Below, piece after piece: positions 42,780 to 50,597 of a stretch of 53,011 bases of DNA. Both the position numbers and the translations under genes were made by a program. This DNA comes from CAZCEC01 sp964497615 (GTDB taxonomy: Bacteria; Chloroflexota; Anaerolineae; Anaerolineales; UBA6663): assembly GCA_964497615.1 (NCBI GenBank), contig CAZCEC010000043.1, forward strand, positions 1 to 53,011, written 5' to 3'. The notes below the pieces were generated by a model that saw only the letters and a program-made list of their open reading frames with translations, did not search any database and had not been told where the DNA came from. Each line of letters opens with the position of its first letter. The first letter of the stretch is position 1.

Positions 42780-43043
42780 ATGACTGAGATAATCGTCGGC
42801 CCAGAACCCTATCCCGGCTACGACGCCGAGATCGCGATGCGGTTCGCGCTGTCGTGCCTGCAATGCGCCGACCCGGCCCCGTGCATCACCAACTGCCGCC
42901 AGCACGCCGATATTCGCGGCATGATGCGCTGGATCGGCCAGGCAGGGTGCGAGGGCTTCTCGCTCCTGCGGCTGGCGGCCCTGCGCGACGAGCAAGCGGC
43001 CCGGCAGGCGGCCGAGGCCGTGACGGCCGCCTATAACGCATGA
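42780..43043 (+). CDS. Mini iron-sulfur protein, Fer4_20-like
   Basis: 87 residues. C26, C29, C35 and C39 (CLQCADPAPC, ITNC) are spaced as C-x2-C-x5-C-x3-C, followed by ADIRGMMRWIGQAG. This is the pattern of the N-terminal cluster domain of glutamate synthase beta subunits and related NAD(P)H oxidoreductases, here standing alone. C57 is an extra cysteine. It probably binds one [4Fe-4S] cluster and could pass electrons to the corrinoid activator encoded seven bases downstream. ATG 42780 is preferred over 42753, which lies at the edge of the palindromic repeat. Confidence 0.68.
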   Translation: MTEIIVGPEPYPGYDAEIAMRFALSCLQCADPAPCITNCRQHADIRGMMRWIGQAGCEGFSLLRLAALRDEQAARQAAEAVTAAYNA

Positions 43044-43050
43044 CTGACCG

Positions 43051-45021
43051 ATGACCGTTCACACGATCGAGTTCCGGCCCTCCGGGGCGGCCGTCCAGGC
43101 GCCCACCGGCGCAACGCTCACCGAGGCGCTGCGGCTGGCCGGGCTGGACCTGGGCCAGCCGTGCGGCGGCCAGGGCCGGTGCGGGCGCTGCGCCGTTGTG
43201 GTGGAGAGCGGAGCGGTGCGGCGGCGGTCCACCCTGCGCCTGAGCGCCGCCGACCTGGACGCTGGCTATGCGCTGGCCTGCCAGGCGGTGGTGGAGGGCG
43301 ATGCGGTGGTGCGCGTGCCTGAGGCTGCCGCCATCGAGCACCGCATGGTCACCGACAAGAGCGCCCGCCGCGTGACCCTGCCCTTCCCGTATGATCCGGC
43401 CCAGGATCAGACCGTCCGCGCCTTCGCGCTGGAACTGCCCGCACCGACCCTCGACGATGCGGTGGACGACTACTCCCGCCTGGCGCGCGGCCTGGCTGCC
43501 TTTGGCATGCAGGGATTGGAAATCCCCCTGCCCCTCATGCAAAGCATGGGCGCGCGGCTGCGCGAGGCCGACTGGGACGTCACTGCCATCGTGGAGACTG
43601 ACAACTGGCTGCGCCCTGCCGGCCCGCCCCGGCTGATCGAGCTGCTGCCCGGGGCTCCCGCCGAGACGGCTGGCGGCCTATATGGGCTGGCGATTGACAT
43701 CGGCACCACGACGGTGACGGTTTATCTGGTGGACCTGCTGAGCGGGCAGGTGCTCGACACGGCGGCGGAATATAACGGGCAGGTGGCGCGCGGTGAGGAC
43801 GTCATCTCGCGCATCATCTACGCCGGCAAGAACGGCGGCCTGGGCGAGTTGGGCGGCCTGGTACACGGCACCATCAACACCCTCATCGGGCGGCTGGCCG
43901 ACCGCCAGCGCATCGAGAAGCGCGCGATCTACAAAGCCGTGGTGAGCGGCAATCCCACCATGCTGCACCTGTTCCTGGGCCTACCCCCGGCCTCCATCCG
44001 CCTGGCCCCCTACATCCCGGCCGCCAACCACCCTGCCCCGGTGCTAGGGGCGGAGGCCGGGCTGGACATTCACCCCCTGGCCGCGGTGGATTGCCTGCCG
44101 GGCGTCGCTTCCTACGTGGGCGCGGACATCACGGCGGGTGTGCTGGCGGCGGGCGTGGCCGACGCGGAGGCCCTGACTCTGTTCATTGACGTAGGCACCA
44201 ACGGCGAGATCGTGCTGGGCAACCGCGACTGGCTGGTGACGTGCGCCTGCTCGGCTGGTCCGGCGTTTGAGGGCGCGGGCGTGTTCAGCGGGATGCGGGC
44301 CACGCGCGGCGCGATTGAGGAGGTGTGGATCAACAGCCGCACCTATGAGCCGACCTGCCGAGTGATCGGTGAAACGGCCCCGCGTGGGCTGTGCGGGTCC
44401 GGGCTGCTGGCCCTGCTGGCGGAGATGTTCATCACGGGCGTGGTGGATAAGGGCGGGCGCATCAAGCTCGACCTTAACACGCCGCGGGTGCGCCAGGGCG
44501 AGCATGGGCCGGAGTATGTGGTGGCCTGGGCGGCCGAGACCGGCGTGGGACACGACCTGACCCTGACGGCGGTCGACATTGACAACCTGCTGCGCGCCAA
44601 GGGCGCCATCTACGCCGGCTTCTCGGTGCTGGCGCAGAGCGTGGGGGTGGATCTGGCGGACGTAGAACGGCTGCTGGTGGGCGGCTCGTTCGGCCAATAC
44701 ATCAACGTGGAGAAGGCGGTGCAGGTGGGCCTGCTGCCCGACCTGCCGTGGGAACGTTTCACATTCCTGGGCAACACCTCGGTGATGGGCGCTTACCGCG
44801 CGCTGCTGTCGCGCCGGGAGCGCGCCGCGGTGCAGGCCATCGCCGCCAAGATGACCTACGTGGAACTATCGGCCGACAACACGTTCTACGACGCCTTCAC
44901 CAGCGCGCTGTTCCTGCCGCACACCGAACTGGACCGGTTCCCCTCGGTGGCGCGCCTAAGCTCCGGGAACCACAACGGACACACAGACCCGACAACCAAG
45001 GAAGGCGGTGACGCCCAATGA
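43051..45021 (+). CDS. acsV: RACo-type corrinoid protein activator (ferredoxin-ASKHA)
   Basis: 656 residues. The N-terminal plant-type [2Fe-2S] domain has C38, C44, C47 and C77. A linker region leads to an ASKHA ATPase domain starting near residue 210 (LAIDIGTTTVTVYLVDL), with DVGTNGEIVLGN, CSAGPAFEGAG and GLCGSGLLALLAE. This is the architecture of the reductive activator of corrinoid iron-sulfur proteins, which spends ATP to return Co(II) to Co(I). The end overlaps cooC (ATGA). Confidence 0.92.
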   Translation: MTVHTIEFRPSGAAVQAPTGATLTEALRLAGLDLGQPCGGQGRCGRCAVVVESGAVRRRSTLRLSAADLDAGYALACQAVVEGDAVVRVPEAAAIEHRMVTDKSARRVTLPFPYDPAQDQTVRAFALELPAPTLDDAVDDYSRLARGLAAFGMQGLEIPLPLMQSMGARLREADWDVTAIVETDNWLRPAGPPRLIELLPGAPAETAGGLYGLAIDIGTTTVTVYLVDLLSGQVLDTAAEYNGQVARGEDVISRIIYAGKNGGLGELGGLVHGTINTLIGRLADRQRIEKRAIYKAVVSGNPTMLHLFLGLPPASIRLAPYIPAANHPAPVLGAEAGLDIHPLAAVDCLPGVASYVGADITAGVLAAGVADAEALTLFIDVGTNGEIVLGNRDWLVTCACSAGPAFEGAGVFSGMRATRGAIEEVWINSRTYEPTCRVIGETAPRGLCGSGLLALLAEMFITGVVDKGGRIKLDLNTPRVRQGEHGPEYVVAWAAETGVGHDLTLTAVDIDNLLRAKGAIYAGFSVLAQSVGVDLADVERLLVGGSFGQYINVEKAVQVGLLPDLPWERFTFLGNTSVMGAYRALLSRRERAAVQAIAAKMTYVELSADNTFYDAFTSALFLPHTELDRFPSVARLSSGNHNGHTDPTTKEGGDAQ

Positions 45022-45821
45022 CGAGCCAGGAACGCCCGACCCTGACCATTGCCCTGGCGGGCAAGGGCGGCACGGGCAAGACCACCATCGCGGCCCTGCT
45101 CATCCGCTATCTGGTGCGGACGCGCCTGGGCACGGTGCTGGCCATTGACGCCGACCCGGCCGCCAACCTGAACCTGGCGCTGGGCCTGCCCGTGGCGGCC
45201 ACGGTGGGCGACATCCGCGAGGGGATGCTGGCCGGGGTGCAGGCCGGCGCCGTGGGCACCGGCATCACGCGCCACGACTATCTCAACACAGAACTGCGGC
45301 TGGCCGTGGAAGAGGGCGACCAGGTGGACCTGCTGGTCATGGGCCGGCCGGAGGGTCAAGGTTGCTACTGCCCCGTCAACCACATGCTGCGCGACATCAT
45401 CGACCGGCTGGGCCGCCAGTATGCCTTTGTCGTGATTGATAACGAAGCCGGCATGGAGCACCTGTCGCGCCGCACCACGCGCGACGTGGACGTGCTGATT
45501 GTGGTCACCGATCCGACCGTGCGCGGGGTGACGGCCGCCGCCAGCATCCTCAAGCTGGCCGATGAGCTTCAGATCAACGTGGGCCGGACCCTGCTGGTGG
45601 TCAACCGCGCCAGCGGCGAACTGCCCCCCACCCTGCGCGCCCAGTTGGATCAATTGCCGGCGGAGCTGGCCGCCATCATCCCGAACGACCCGGCGGTCGG
45701 CGCGCTCGATGCCGAGGGCCAGCCGCTGATCATGCTCGACGCCGAATCGCCGGCCCTGGCCGCCGTCGAAGCGCTGGCCGGCCAACTGCTGGCCCAGGCG
45801 GCGGAGGTACCGGCTATTTGA
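45018..45821 (+). CDS. cooC: CooC/AcsF-type nickel-insertion ATPase
   Basis: A 267-residue MinD-like P-loop ATPase. It has GKGGTGKTT (Walker A with the deviant lysine), AIDADPAANL, and the paired cysteines GCYCPVNH that bind nickel at the dimer interface in CooC. It loads nickel into CO dehydrogenase or acetyl-CoA synthase. It is coupled to the activator gene by an ATGA overlap. The 176-base gap that follows contains an inverted repeat and then the AAGGAGG of acsE. Confidence 0.9.
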   Translation: MTSQERPTLTIALAGKGGTGKTTIAALLIRYLVRTRLGTVLAIDADPAANLNLALGLPVAATVGDIREGMLAGVQAGAVGTGITRHDYLNTELRLAVEEGDQVDLLVMGRPEGQGCYCPVNHMLRDIIDRLGRQYAFVVIDNEAGMEHLSRRTTRDVDVLIVVTDPTVRGVTAAASILKLADELQINVGRTLLVVNRASGELPPTLRAQLDQLPAELAAIIPNDPAVGALDAEGQPLIMLDAESPALAAVEALAGQLLAQAAEVPAI

Positions 45822-45852
45822 ACTAAACCGAATTGCACTTGCGCGTCCAGCC

Positions 45853-45917
45853 AAGACCTGCCAGGTTTCGCGAGTCTGATCAACCGGCGGGCGCGCAAGG
45901 CAAAACCTGGCAGGTCT
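45853..45917. repeat. AGACCTGCCAGGTTT inverted repeat, copy 1
   Basis: The 15-bp arms (45854-45868 and 45903-45917) are perfect inverted copies around a 34-base loop. Each arm also contains the small palindrome ACCTG-C-CAGGT. It lies between cooC and acsE. A second copy with identical arms and a different loop follows acsE. Confidence 0.85.
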
Positions 45918-45997
45918 GCGAGCGTAAGCCGCGCCAGAGACGCGTAGACGCCCAGGCCGGGGGACCGGCGGCGGGCGGCACAGCCAAGGAGGTTGTC

Positions 45998-46936
45998 ATG
46001 CTGCTGATCGGGGAACGCATCCACATCATTTCACCCAAGGTCAAGGAAGCCCTGGCCGCCCGCGACGGCGCCTTCTTCGTGACCCTGGCCCGGCAGCAAA
46101 AAGCCGCCGGCGCCGACGCCCTGGACCTGAACATCGGCCCGCAAAAGAAGGCCGGCCCCGAGGTGATGGACTGGCTGGTGGACTGCATGCACGAGGCCGT
46201 CGGCCCCGGCATGATGCTGTCATTCGACACCACCAATCTGGCCGCCATCGAGATGGGCCTGAAGAAGCACAAGCAGAACGGCCACGCCAACGCCATCATC
46301 AACTCCACCTCAGCGGAGGAGGAGCGGCTGGCGCTGGTGCCGCCGCTGGCCGTCCAGTATGGCGCCAAGCTCATCGCGCTGACGATGGCCAAAGAGGGTA
46401 TCCCGGTCTCGGCCGATGCGCGCGTGTCGCTGGCGATGGACAAGCTCATCCCGCGCGCCGAGGAAGTGGGCCTGCCAATGAGCGACCTGCTGATCGACCC
46501 GCTGGTGCTCACGGTTTCGGGCTGCCAGGAGTATGTGCCGCACTGCATCGAGGCGGTGCGGATGCTGAAGATGGTCAGCGACCCGCCGCCGATGGTGAAC
46601 GTGGGTCTGTCGAACGTCTCCAACGCGGTGCCGGCCGCCATGCGCCCGCTCATCAACCGCACCTACCTGGTGATGCTGATGGCCGTCGGCGTGGACGCCG
46701 TCATCCTGGACCCCATGGACCAGGACCTGATGGAGTGGCTGCGCATCGTCCAGCAGCGCGACGCCGCCACGCCGCTGGGCGGCCTGCTGCTCAAGCTGCA
46801 CGACGCCGTAGCCGCCGGGGCCGAGTTGGAACCGACCGACGTGGACATGGCCGACCCGGCCCAGGTGGAAGTGTGGAAGACGGTCCAGGTGCTGCTGAAC
46901 AAAGTGATCTACACCGACTCGTATTTGCGATTGTAG
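45998..46936 (+). CDS. acsE: Methyltetrahydrofolate:corrinoid iron-sulfur protein methyltransferase
   Basis: A 312-residue TIM barrel of the pterin-binding family. It starts MLLIGERIHIISPKVKEAL. It has ALDLNIGPQKK, LSFDTTNLAAIE, INSTSAEEERL, LLIDPLVLTVSG and VGLSNVSNAVP, which form the pterin site with its conserved Asp and Asn. It moves the methyl group from methyl-tetrahydrofolate to AcsCD. ATG 45998 has AAGGAGG six bases upstream; the longer frame begins in the repeat. The gene is bracketed by two copies of the same inverted repeat. Confidence 0.93.
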   Translation: MLLIGERIHIISPKVKEALAARDGAFFVTLARQQKAAGADALDLNIGPQKKAGPEVMDWLVDCMHEAVGPGMMLSFDTTNLAAIEMGLKKHKQNGHANAIINSTSAEEERLALVPPLAVQYGAKLIALTMAKEGIPVSADARVSLAMDKLIPRAEEVGLPMSDLLIDPLVLTVSGCQEYVPHCIEAVRMLKMVSDPPPMVNVGLSNVSNAVPAAMRPLINRTYLVMLMAVGVDAVILDPMDQDLMEWLRIVQQRDAATPLGGLLLKLHDAVAAGAELEPTDVDMADPAQVEVWKTVQVLLNKVIYTDSYLRL

Positions 46937-46945
46937 CTTTGGCAA

Positions 46946-47008
46946 AGACCTGCCAGGTTTCGCGGGCCGGCATCCAGCGGCTCACGGCAACTCAAACCTG
47001 GCAGGTCT
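46946..47008. repeat. AGACCTGCCAGGTTT inverted repeat, copy 2
   Basis: The arms at 46946-46960 and 46994-47008 are identical to copy 1, with a 33-base loop. It lies ten bases after the acsE stop and before the AGGAGG of the MetVF gene. Confidence 0.85.
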
Positions 47009-47035
47009 GGCCGATCAGAACGACAGGAGGCGCAC

Positions 47036-48496
47036 ATGCCCGGATTTACCCCAGGCCGACGCTGGCAGCCAGCCTACTTCCCCTTCCATCAGGACCCGCC
47101 ATTCGACCGGGCGGTGGAGGCCGTGGAGCGCCTCACGAAGGGCGCGCTGTTCGGCTGCCGCATGTGCGGCAACTGCCTGCTGCAAGAGACCGCCTTCATC
47201 TGCCCGATGGAGTGCCCCAAGGGGCTGCGCAACGGGCCGTGCGGCGGCTCGACGCCCGAGCGCTGCTACGTGGATAACACCCGGCCGTGCATCTGGTACA
47301 AGATTTATGAGCGGGCCGAGAAGCTGGGCCGCACCGAGAAGCTGATGGAAGTGCTGCCGCCGCTGGACTGGGAAAAAGTGGGCACCGACACCTGGATGGA
47401 CGTGTACCGGCAGTGGCGCAAGTTCGGCGGGGTGCGGGCCACGCTCAAGGCCGTGCGCGCGCCCAAGGCCGAGCGCGCCGAGACCTGGGACAACTTCTTC
47501 CGCGAGATCCGCCAGCCCGACTGGTGGCAGGGCGACGCCCAGCCGCACCCCGCGCCGGAGCACGCGCCCGTCTCCGGGCTGGAGGCCAAGCTGAGGGATG
47601 GGCAATTCGTGGTGACAGCGGAGATCGCCCCGCCCCTGGGCGCCTCCCCGGAAGACGTGGTCAAGAAGGTCAACCTGCTGCGCGACCACATCGACGCCGC
47701 CAACTTCACCGACAACCCCTCCGCTACCCCGCGCATGTCGTCGCTGGTATGCTCGTCCATCGCGCTGCAAAACGGCCTGGAGCCGGTGATGCAGATCGCG
47801 GCGCGCGAGCGCACCCGCATGGGCGTGCAGAGCACCATCTTGGGCGCGGCGGCGCTGGGCATCCGCAACGTGCTATGCCTGACGGGCGACCACCCCCGGC
47901 TCGGCCCCTCCCCGCACGGGCGCATGGACATCTGGGACATCGACTCGATCCAGATGATCTGGATGTTCCGGCGGATGCGCGACGAGGGCCACTTCCTCGA
48001 TCAGCGCGATCTGAAGACCGCGCCGCCGCTGTTCATCGGCGCTGCCTCCTCGCCCTTTGCCGCCAACGACCGCTTCCAGGCGCTGCGCGAAGCGAAGAAG
48101 GTCAATGCCGGCGCGCAGTTCTTCCAATCCAACCTGATCTACGACGTGGACGGGTTTGAGCGTTACCTGGAAGCGCTGGACAAGCGCGGCGTGCTGGGGC
48201 GCGTCTACCTGCTGGCCGGCATCACCCCCATCCGCAGCGCCAGGGCTGCGCGGTTGATGAGCGAGGTGCCGGGCGTGAAGGTGCCGCAAGTCCTGATTGA
48301 CCGCATGGACGCGGCCAAGGACCCCAAGGAAGAAGGCGTGCAGATCGCGCTGGAAGTGGTGGACCGAGTGCGCCGCCTGCCGGGCGTCAGCGGCATCCAC
48401 TTCATGGCCGTGGGCTGGGAGAGCATCGTGCCGCGGCTGGTGAAGGAGGCAGGGCTGCGGCCGGCAAAGCCGCTGGGAGAGTTGGTGCCGGCTTGA
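47036..48496 (+). CDS. MetV-MetF fusion, methylenetetrahydrofolate reductase
   Basis: 486 residues. Residues 1-150 match the MetV-type zinc/iron-sulfur partner: cysteines at 41, 44, 47, 56, 60, 69, 77 and 85 (FGCRMCGNC, FICPMEC, GPCGG), then CIWYKIYERA. Residues 185-480 are a MetF barrel (TAEIAPPLGAS, NFTDNPSATPRMSS, LCLTGDHP, FQSNLIYDVDGF, GITPIRS). In acetogens these are separate interacting proteins; here they are one chain. It reduces methylene- to methyl-tetrahydrofolate, the methyl donor for AcsE. AGGAGG precedes the ATG. The electron donor is not obvious in the cluster. Confidence 0.9.
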   Translation: MPGFTPGRRWQPAYFPFHQDPPFDRAVEAVERLTKGALFGCRMCGNCLLQETAFICPMECPKGLRNGPCGGSTPERCYVDNTRPCIWYKIYERAEKLGRTEKLMEVLPPLDWEKVGTDTWMDVYRQWRKFGGVRATLKAVRAPKAERAETWDNFFREIRQPDWWQGDAQPHPAPEHAPVSGLEAKLRDGQFVVTAEIAPPLGASPEDVVKKVNLLRDHIDAANFTDNPSATPRMSSLVCSSIALQNGLEPVMQIAARERTRMGVQSTILGAAALGIRNVLCLTGDHPRLGPSPHGRMDIWDIDSIQMIWMFRRMRDEGHFLDQRDLKTAPPLFIGAASSPFAANDRFQALREAKKVNAGAQFFQSNLIYDVDGFERYLEALDKRGVLGRVYLLAGITPIRSARAARLMSEVPGVKVPQVLIDRMDAAKDPKEEGVQIALEVVDRVRRLPGVSGIHFMAVGWESIVPRLVKEAGLRPAKPLGELVPA

Positions 48497-48516
48497 TGTG
48501 AGGCGTGGAGTAAGTA

Positions 48517-48544
48517 TCACGTCTCACGTGTCAGGTGTCACGGT
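48517..48544. repeat. TCACGTN heptamer array
   Basis: Four 7-bp units (TCACGTC, TCACGTG, TCAGGTG, TCACGGT) fill the gap between MetVF and the phosphoesterase gene. The unit length is that of the GACGAAN array, but the sequence differs. Confidence 0.6.
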
Positions 48545-48559
48545 TCATAGGTCTCATCC

Positions 48560-49276
48560 ATGCGAGTGCTGCTCATCGCCGACGTTCATGCTAACTGGCT
48601 GACCCTGCTGGCGCTCCAGCGCGCCGAGGCCGAACCCGACGCCGTGCTGTTTGCGGGCGACGCCGTGGGCTACGGCCCCGACCCGGAACCGTGCGTGAGC
48701 TGGCTGGGCGCCCACACCCGCGCCGCGGTGCGGGGCAACCACGATGAGGCAGTCCTGAATGGCGGCGCGCCCGCCGGATTGCCCGCCGGGCTGCAGCAGG
48801 CCGCCGAGGAGTCGCTGGCCTGGACCAGCCGCCGCCTGACGCCCAGCAACCGCGAAACCCTGGCTGCGTGGCCGCTCACGGCCGAGGTCAGGCTGGGCGG
48901 CGCGCGGTTCTTCGTGTGCCACGGCACGCCCGCCGACCCCCTGGCGGGCGACCTGCACCCCGCCACCGCTCCCGAGGCCGAACTGCGCGCCCTATTCGAG
49001 CCCGTGGCCGCGGACGTGATCGTGCTGGGGCATACGCACCTGCCGGCGCTGCGCCTCGTGGGCCGCCAGCTCGTCGTGAACCCCGGCAGCCTGGGCCAGC
49101 CGCGCTATGGCGTGCCCGATGCGACCTATGCCGTGTGGGACGACGGCCGCATCCAGATTCACCACCTGCACTACGACCACGCCGCGCTGGCCCAGCGCCT
49201 GCGGCTGGCGCGCTTCGACCCAGACACCCTGGACGTGCTGAGCGAAGTCATCGAGACGGGCCTCGCGCCCGCCTGA
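48560..49276 (+). CDS. Metallophosphoesterase, YfcE/MJ0936-like
   Basis: A 238-residue calcineurin-like phosphoesterase. The metal motifs are complete: IADVHAN (D-x-H), GDAVGYGPDP, GNHDEAV, CHGTP and GHTHLPAL, with NPGSLGQPR after them. Such proteins hydrolyse phosphodiesters or phosphomonoesters with Mn or Ni. The target is unknown. No Shine-Dalgarno is seen. It lies in the plus-strand cluster six bases before the cyclodeaminase-like gene, but no chemical link to the Wood-Ljungdahl pathway is evident. Confidence 0.87.
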   Translation: MRVLLIADVHANWLTLLALQRAEAEPDAVLFAGDAVGYGPDPEPCVSWLGAHTRAAVRGNHDEAVLNGGAPAGLPAGLQQAAEESLAWTSRRLTPSNRETLAAWPLTAEVRLGGARFFVCHGTPADPLAGDLHPATAPEAELRALFEPVAADVIVLGHTHLPALRLVGRQLVVNPGSLGQPRYGVPDATYAVWDDGRIQIHHLHYDHAALAQRLRLARFDPDTLDVLSEVIETGLAPA

Positions 49277-49282
49277 GGCCCC

Positions 49283-50257
49283 ATGAACCCTGGCACCCTC
49301 CTGTATCTTTCCCGCCGCGATGTAGAAGCGGTGAGCCTGCCCATGGCCGACATCATCGCCGCGCTGGAGGCCACGTGCAGGGAGAAGGGGTTGGGCCAGA
49401 CAGAGATGCCGCCCAAGCCCGGCATCCACACCCGGCCGGATGCCTTCATCCATGCCATGCCGGCCTACATCCCCAGCCTCGGCGCGGCGGGCGTGAAGTG
49501 GGTGTCGGGCTACCCGGCCAATCAGTCCAAGGGCCTGCCATACATTTCCGGCCTGCTGATCCTGAACGACCCCGACACGGGCATCCCGCTGGCGGTGATG
49601 GACTGCACCTGGATCACCGCCATGCGCACCGGCGCGGCAACGGCTGTGGCCGCCAAATACCTGGCCCGGCCTGAGAGCCGCACCGCCGGCATCATCGCCT
49701 GCGGGGTGCAGGGGCGCAGCAACCTGGAGGCGCTGGCCTGCCTGTTCCCGCTGGAGACCGTGCGGTGCTATGACCTGCATCGCGAGGTCGCCGAGCGGTT
49801 TGCGGACGAGCTGAGCGCGAAGCTGGGCCTGAGCATTGAGGTCGTGGGCACGGCGGAGGCGGCCGTGCGCGGGCTGGACCTGGTGGTGACCAGCGGCCCC
49901 ATCGTCAAGCACCCGCAGCCTGTTATCGAGGCGGATTGGCTGGCGCCCGGCGCGTTTGCCTCACCGGTCGATTTCGATGCCTATTGGCAGGGCGGCGCGC
50001 TGAGGCAGATTGACAAGCTCGCCACGGACGACCATGACCAGATGCGCTACTATCGCACCGCCGGCTACTTTCAGGCGACACCCGAGCCATACGCCGACTT
50101 GGGGCAAATCGCCGCCGGGCTGAAGCCGGGCCGCGAGAACGCCGCCGAGCGCACCATGAGCATCAACCTGGGCATCGCGCTGGACGATATGGCGACGGCC
50201 ATCCGCATCTACCAGGCGGCGCGGGAGCGGGGGCTGGGCCAGGAGTTGGCCCTGTAG
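49283..50257 (+). CDS. Ornithine cyclodeaminase / mu-crystallin family protein
   Basis: 324 residues of the OCD/mu-crystallin family. It has AYIPSLGAAGVKWVSGYP, MDCTWITAMRTGAATAVAAK, GIIACGVQGRSNLEAL for the Rossmann site, and TSGPIVKHP. Members are NAD(P)-dependent alanine dehydrogenases, ketimine reductases or ornithine cyclodeaminases; the residues seen do not separate these. It is preceded by the phosphoesterase gene and followed after 25 bases by the small HdrC-like gene. Confidence 0.85.
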   Translation: MNPGTLLYLSRRDVEAVSLPMADIIAALEATCREKGLGQTEMPPKPGIHTRPDAFIHAMPAYIPSLGAAGVKWVSGYPANQSKGLPYISGLLILNDPDTGIPLAVMDCTWITAMRTGAATAVAAKYLARPESRTAGIIACGVQGRSNLEALACLFPLETVRCYDLHREVAERFADELSAKLGLSIEVVGTAEAAVRGLDLVVTSGPIVKHPQPVIEADWLAPGAFASPVDFDAYWQGGALRQIDKLATDDHDQMRYYRTAGYFQATPEPYADLGQIAAGLKPGRENAAERTMSINLGIALDDMATAIRIYQAARERGLGQELAL

Positions 50258-50282
50258 ACTGCGGCGTGTTGGAGCCAGGCGC

Positions 50283-50582
50283 GTGAACGGCATCGGTGAT
50301 ACGCTTCGGGTGCGGGTGCTCGCGGCCACGCGCCAGGACGTGCGCCGGTGCGGGCGGTGTGCCTATTGCGCCCGCTACGTTGGGCCGGGCGAGGACCTGA
50401 GCCTGGAGGGCCTGCTGCAACTGGTGTTGATGGATGACGATGAGGCGCTCACCAGCCGCACGTTGTGGTCGGAGGCGGCGCTGCGCACGGCGCGCGAGCG
50501 GTGCATTGGCGCGCTGGACCTGGAGCTTGTTCTACTGGAATTGCGGCAGGAGGCCCGGCGGCGGGGTTTGGTCCCCGCGTGA
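50283..50582 (+). CDS. Small truncated HdrC-like protein
   Basis: 99 residues. C23, C26 and C29 (RCGRCAYCARYVGPGEDLS) followed by LLQLVLMDDDEAL and, at the end, LVLLELRQEARRRGLV copy the outline of heterodisulfide reductase subunit C. The fourth ligand of the first cluster is absent and only C74 remains in the region of the second. It cannot bind two normal clusters. It may be a degenerate relic or a small metal-binding partner of the CooC encoded 15 bases downstream. GTG 50283 is the only reasonable start. Confidence 0.55.
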   Translation: MNGIGDTLRVRVLAATRQDVRRCGRCAYCARYVGPGEDLSLEGLLQLVLMDDDEALTSRTLWSEAALRTARERCIGALDLELVLLELRQEARRRGLVPA

Positions 50583-50597
50583 CGAAAGGCAGAGGAC

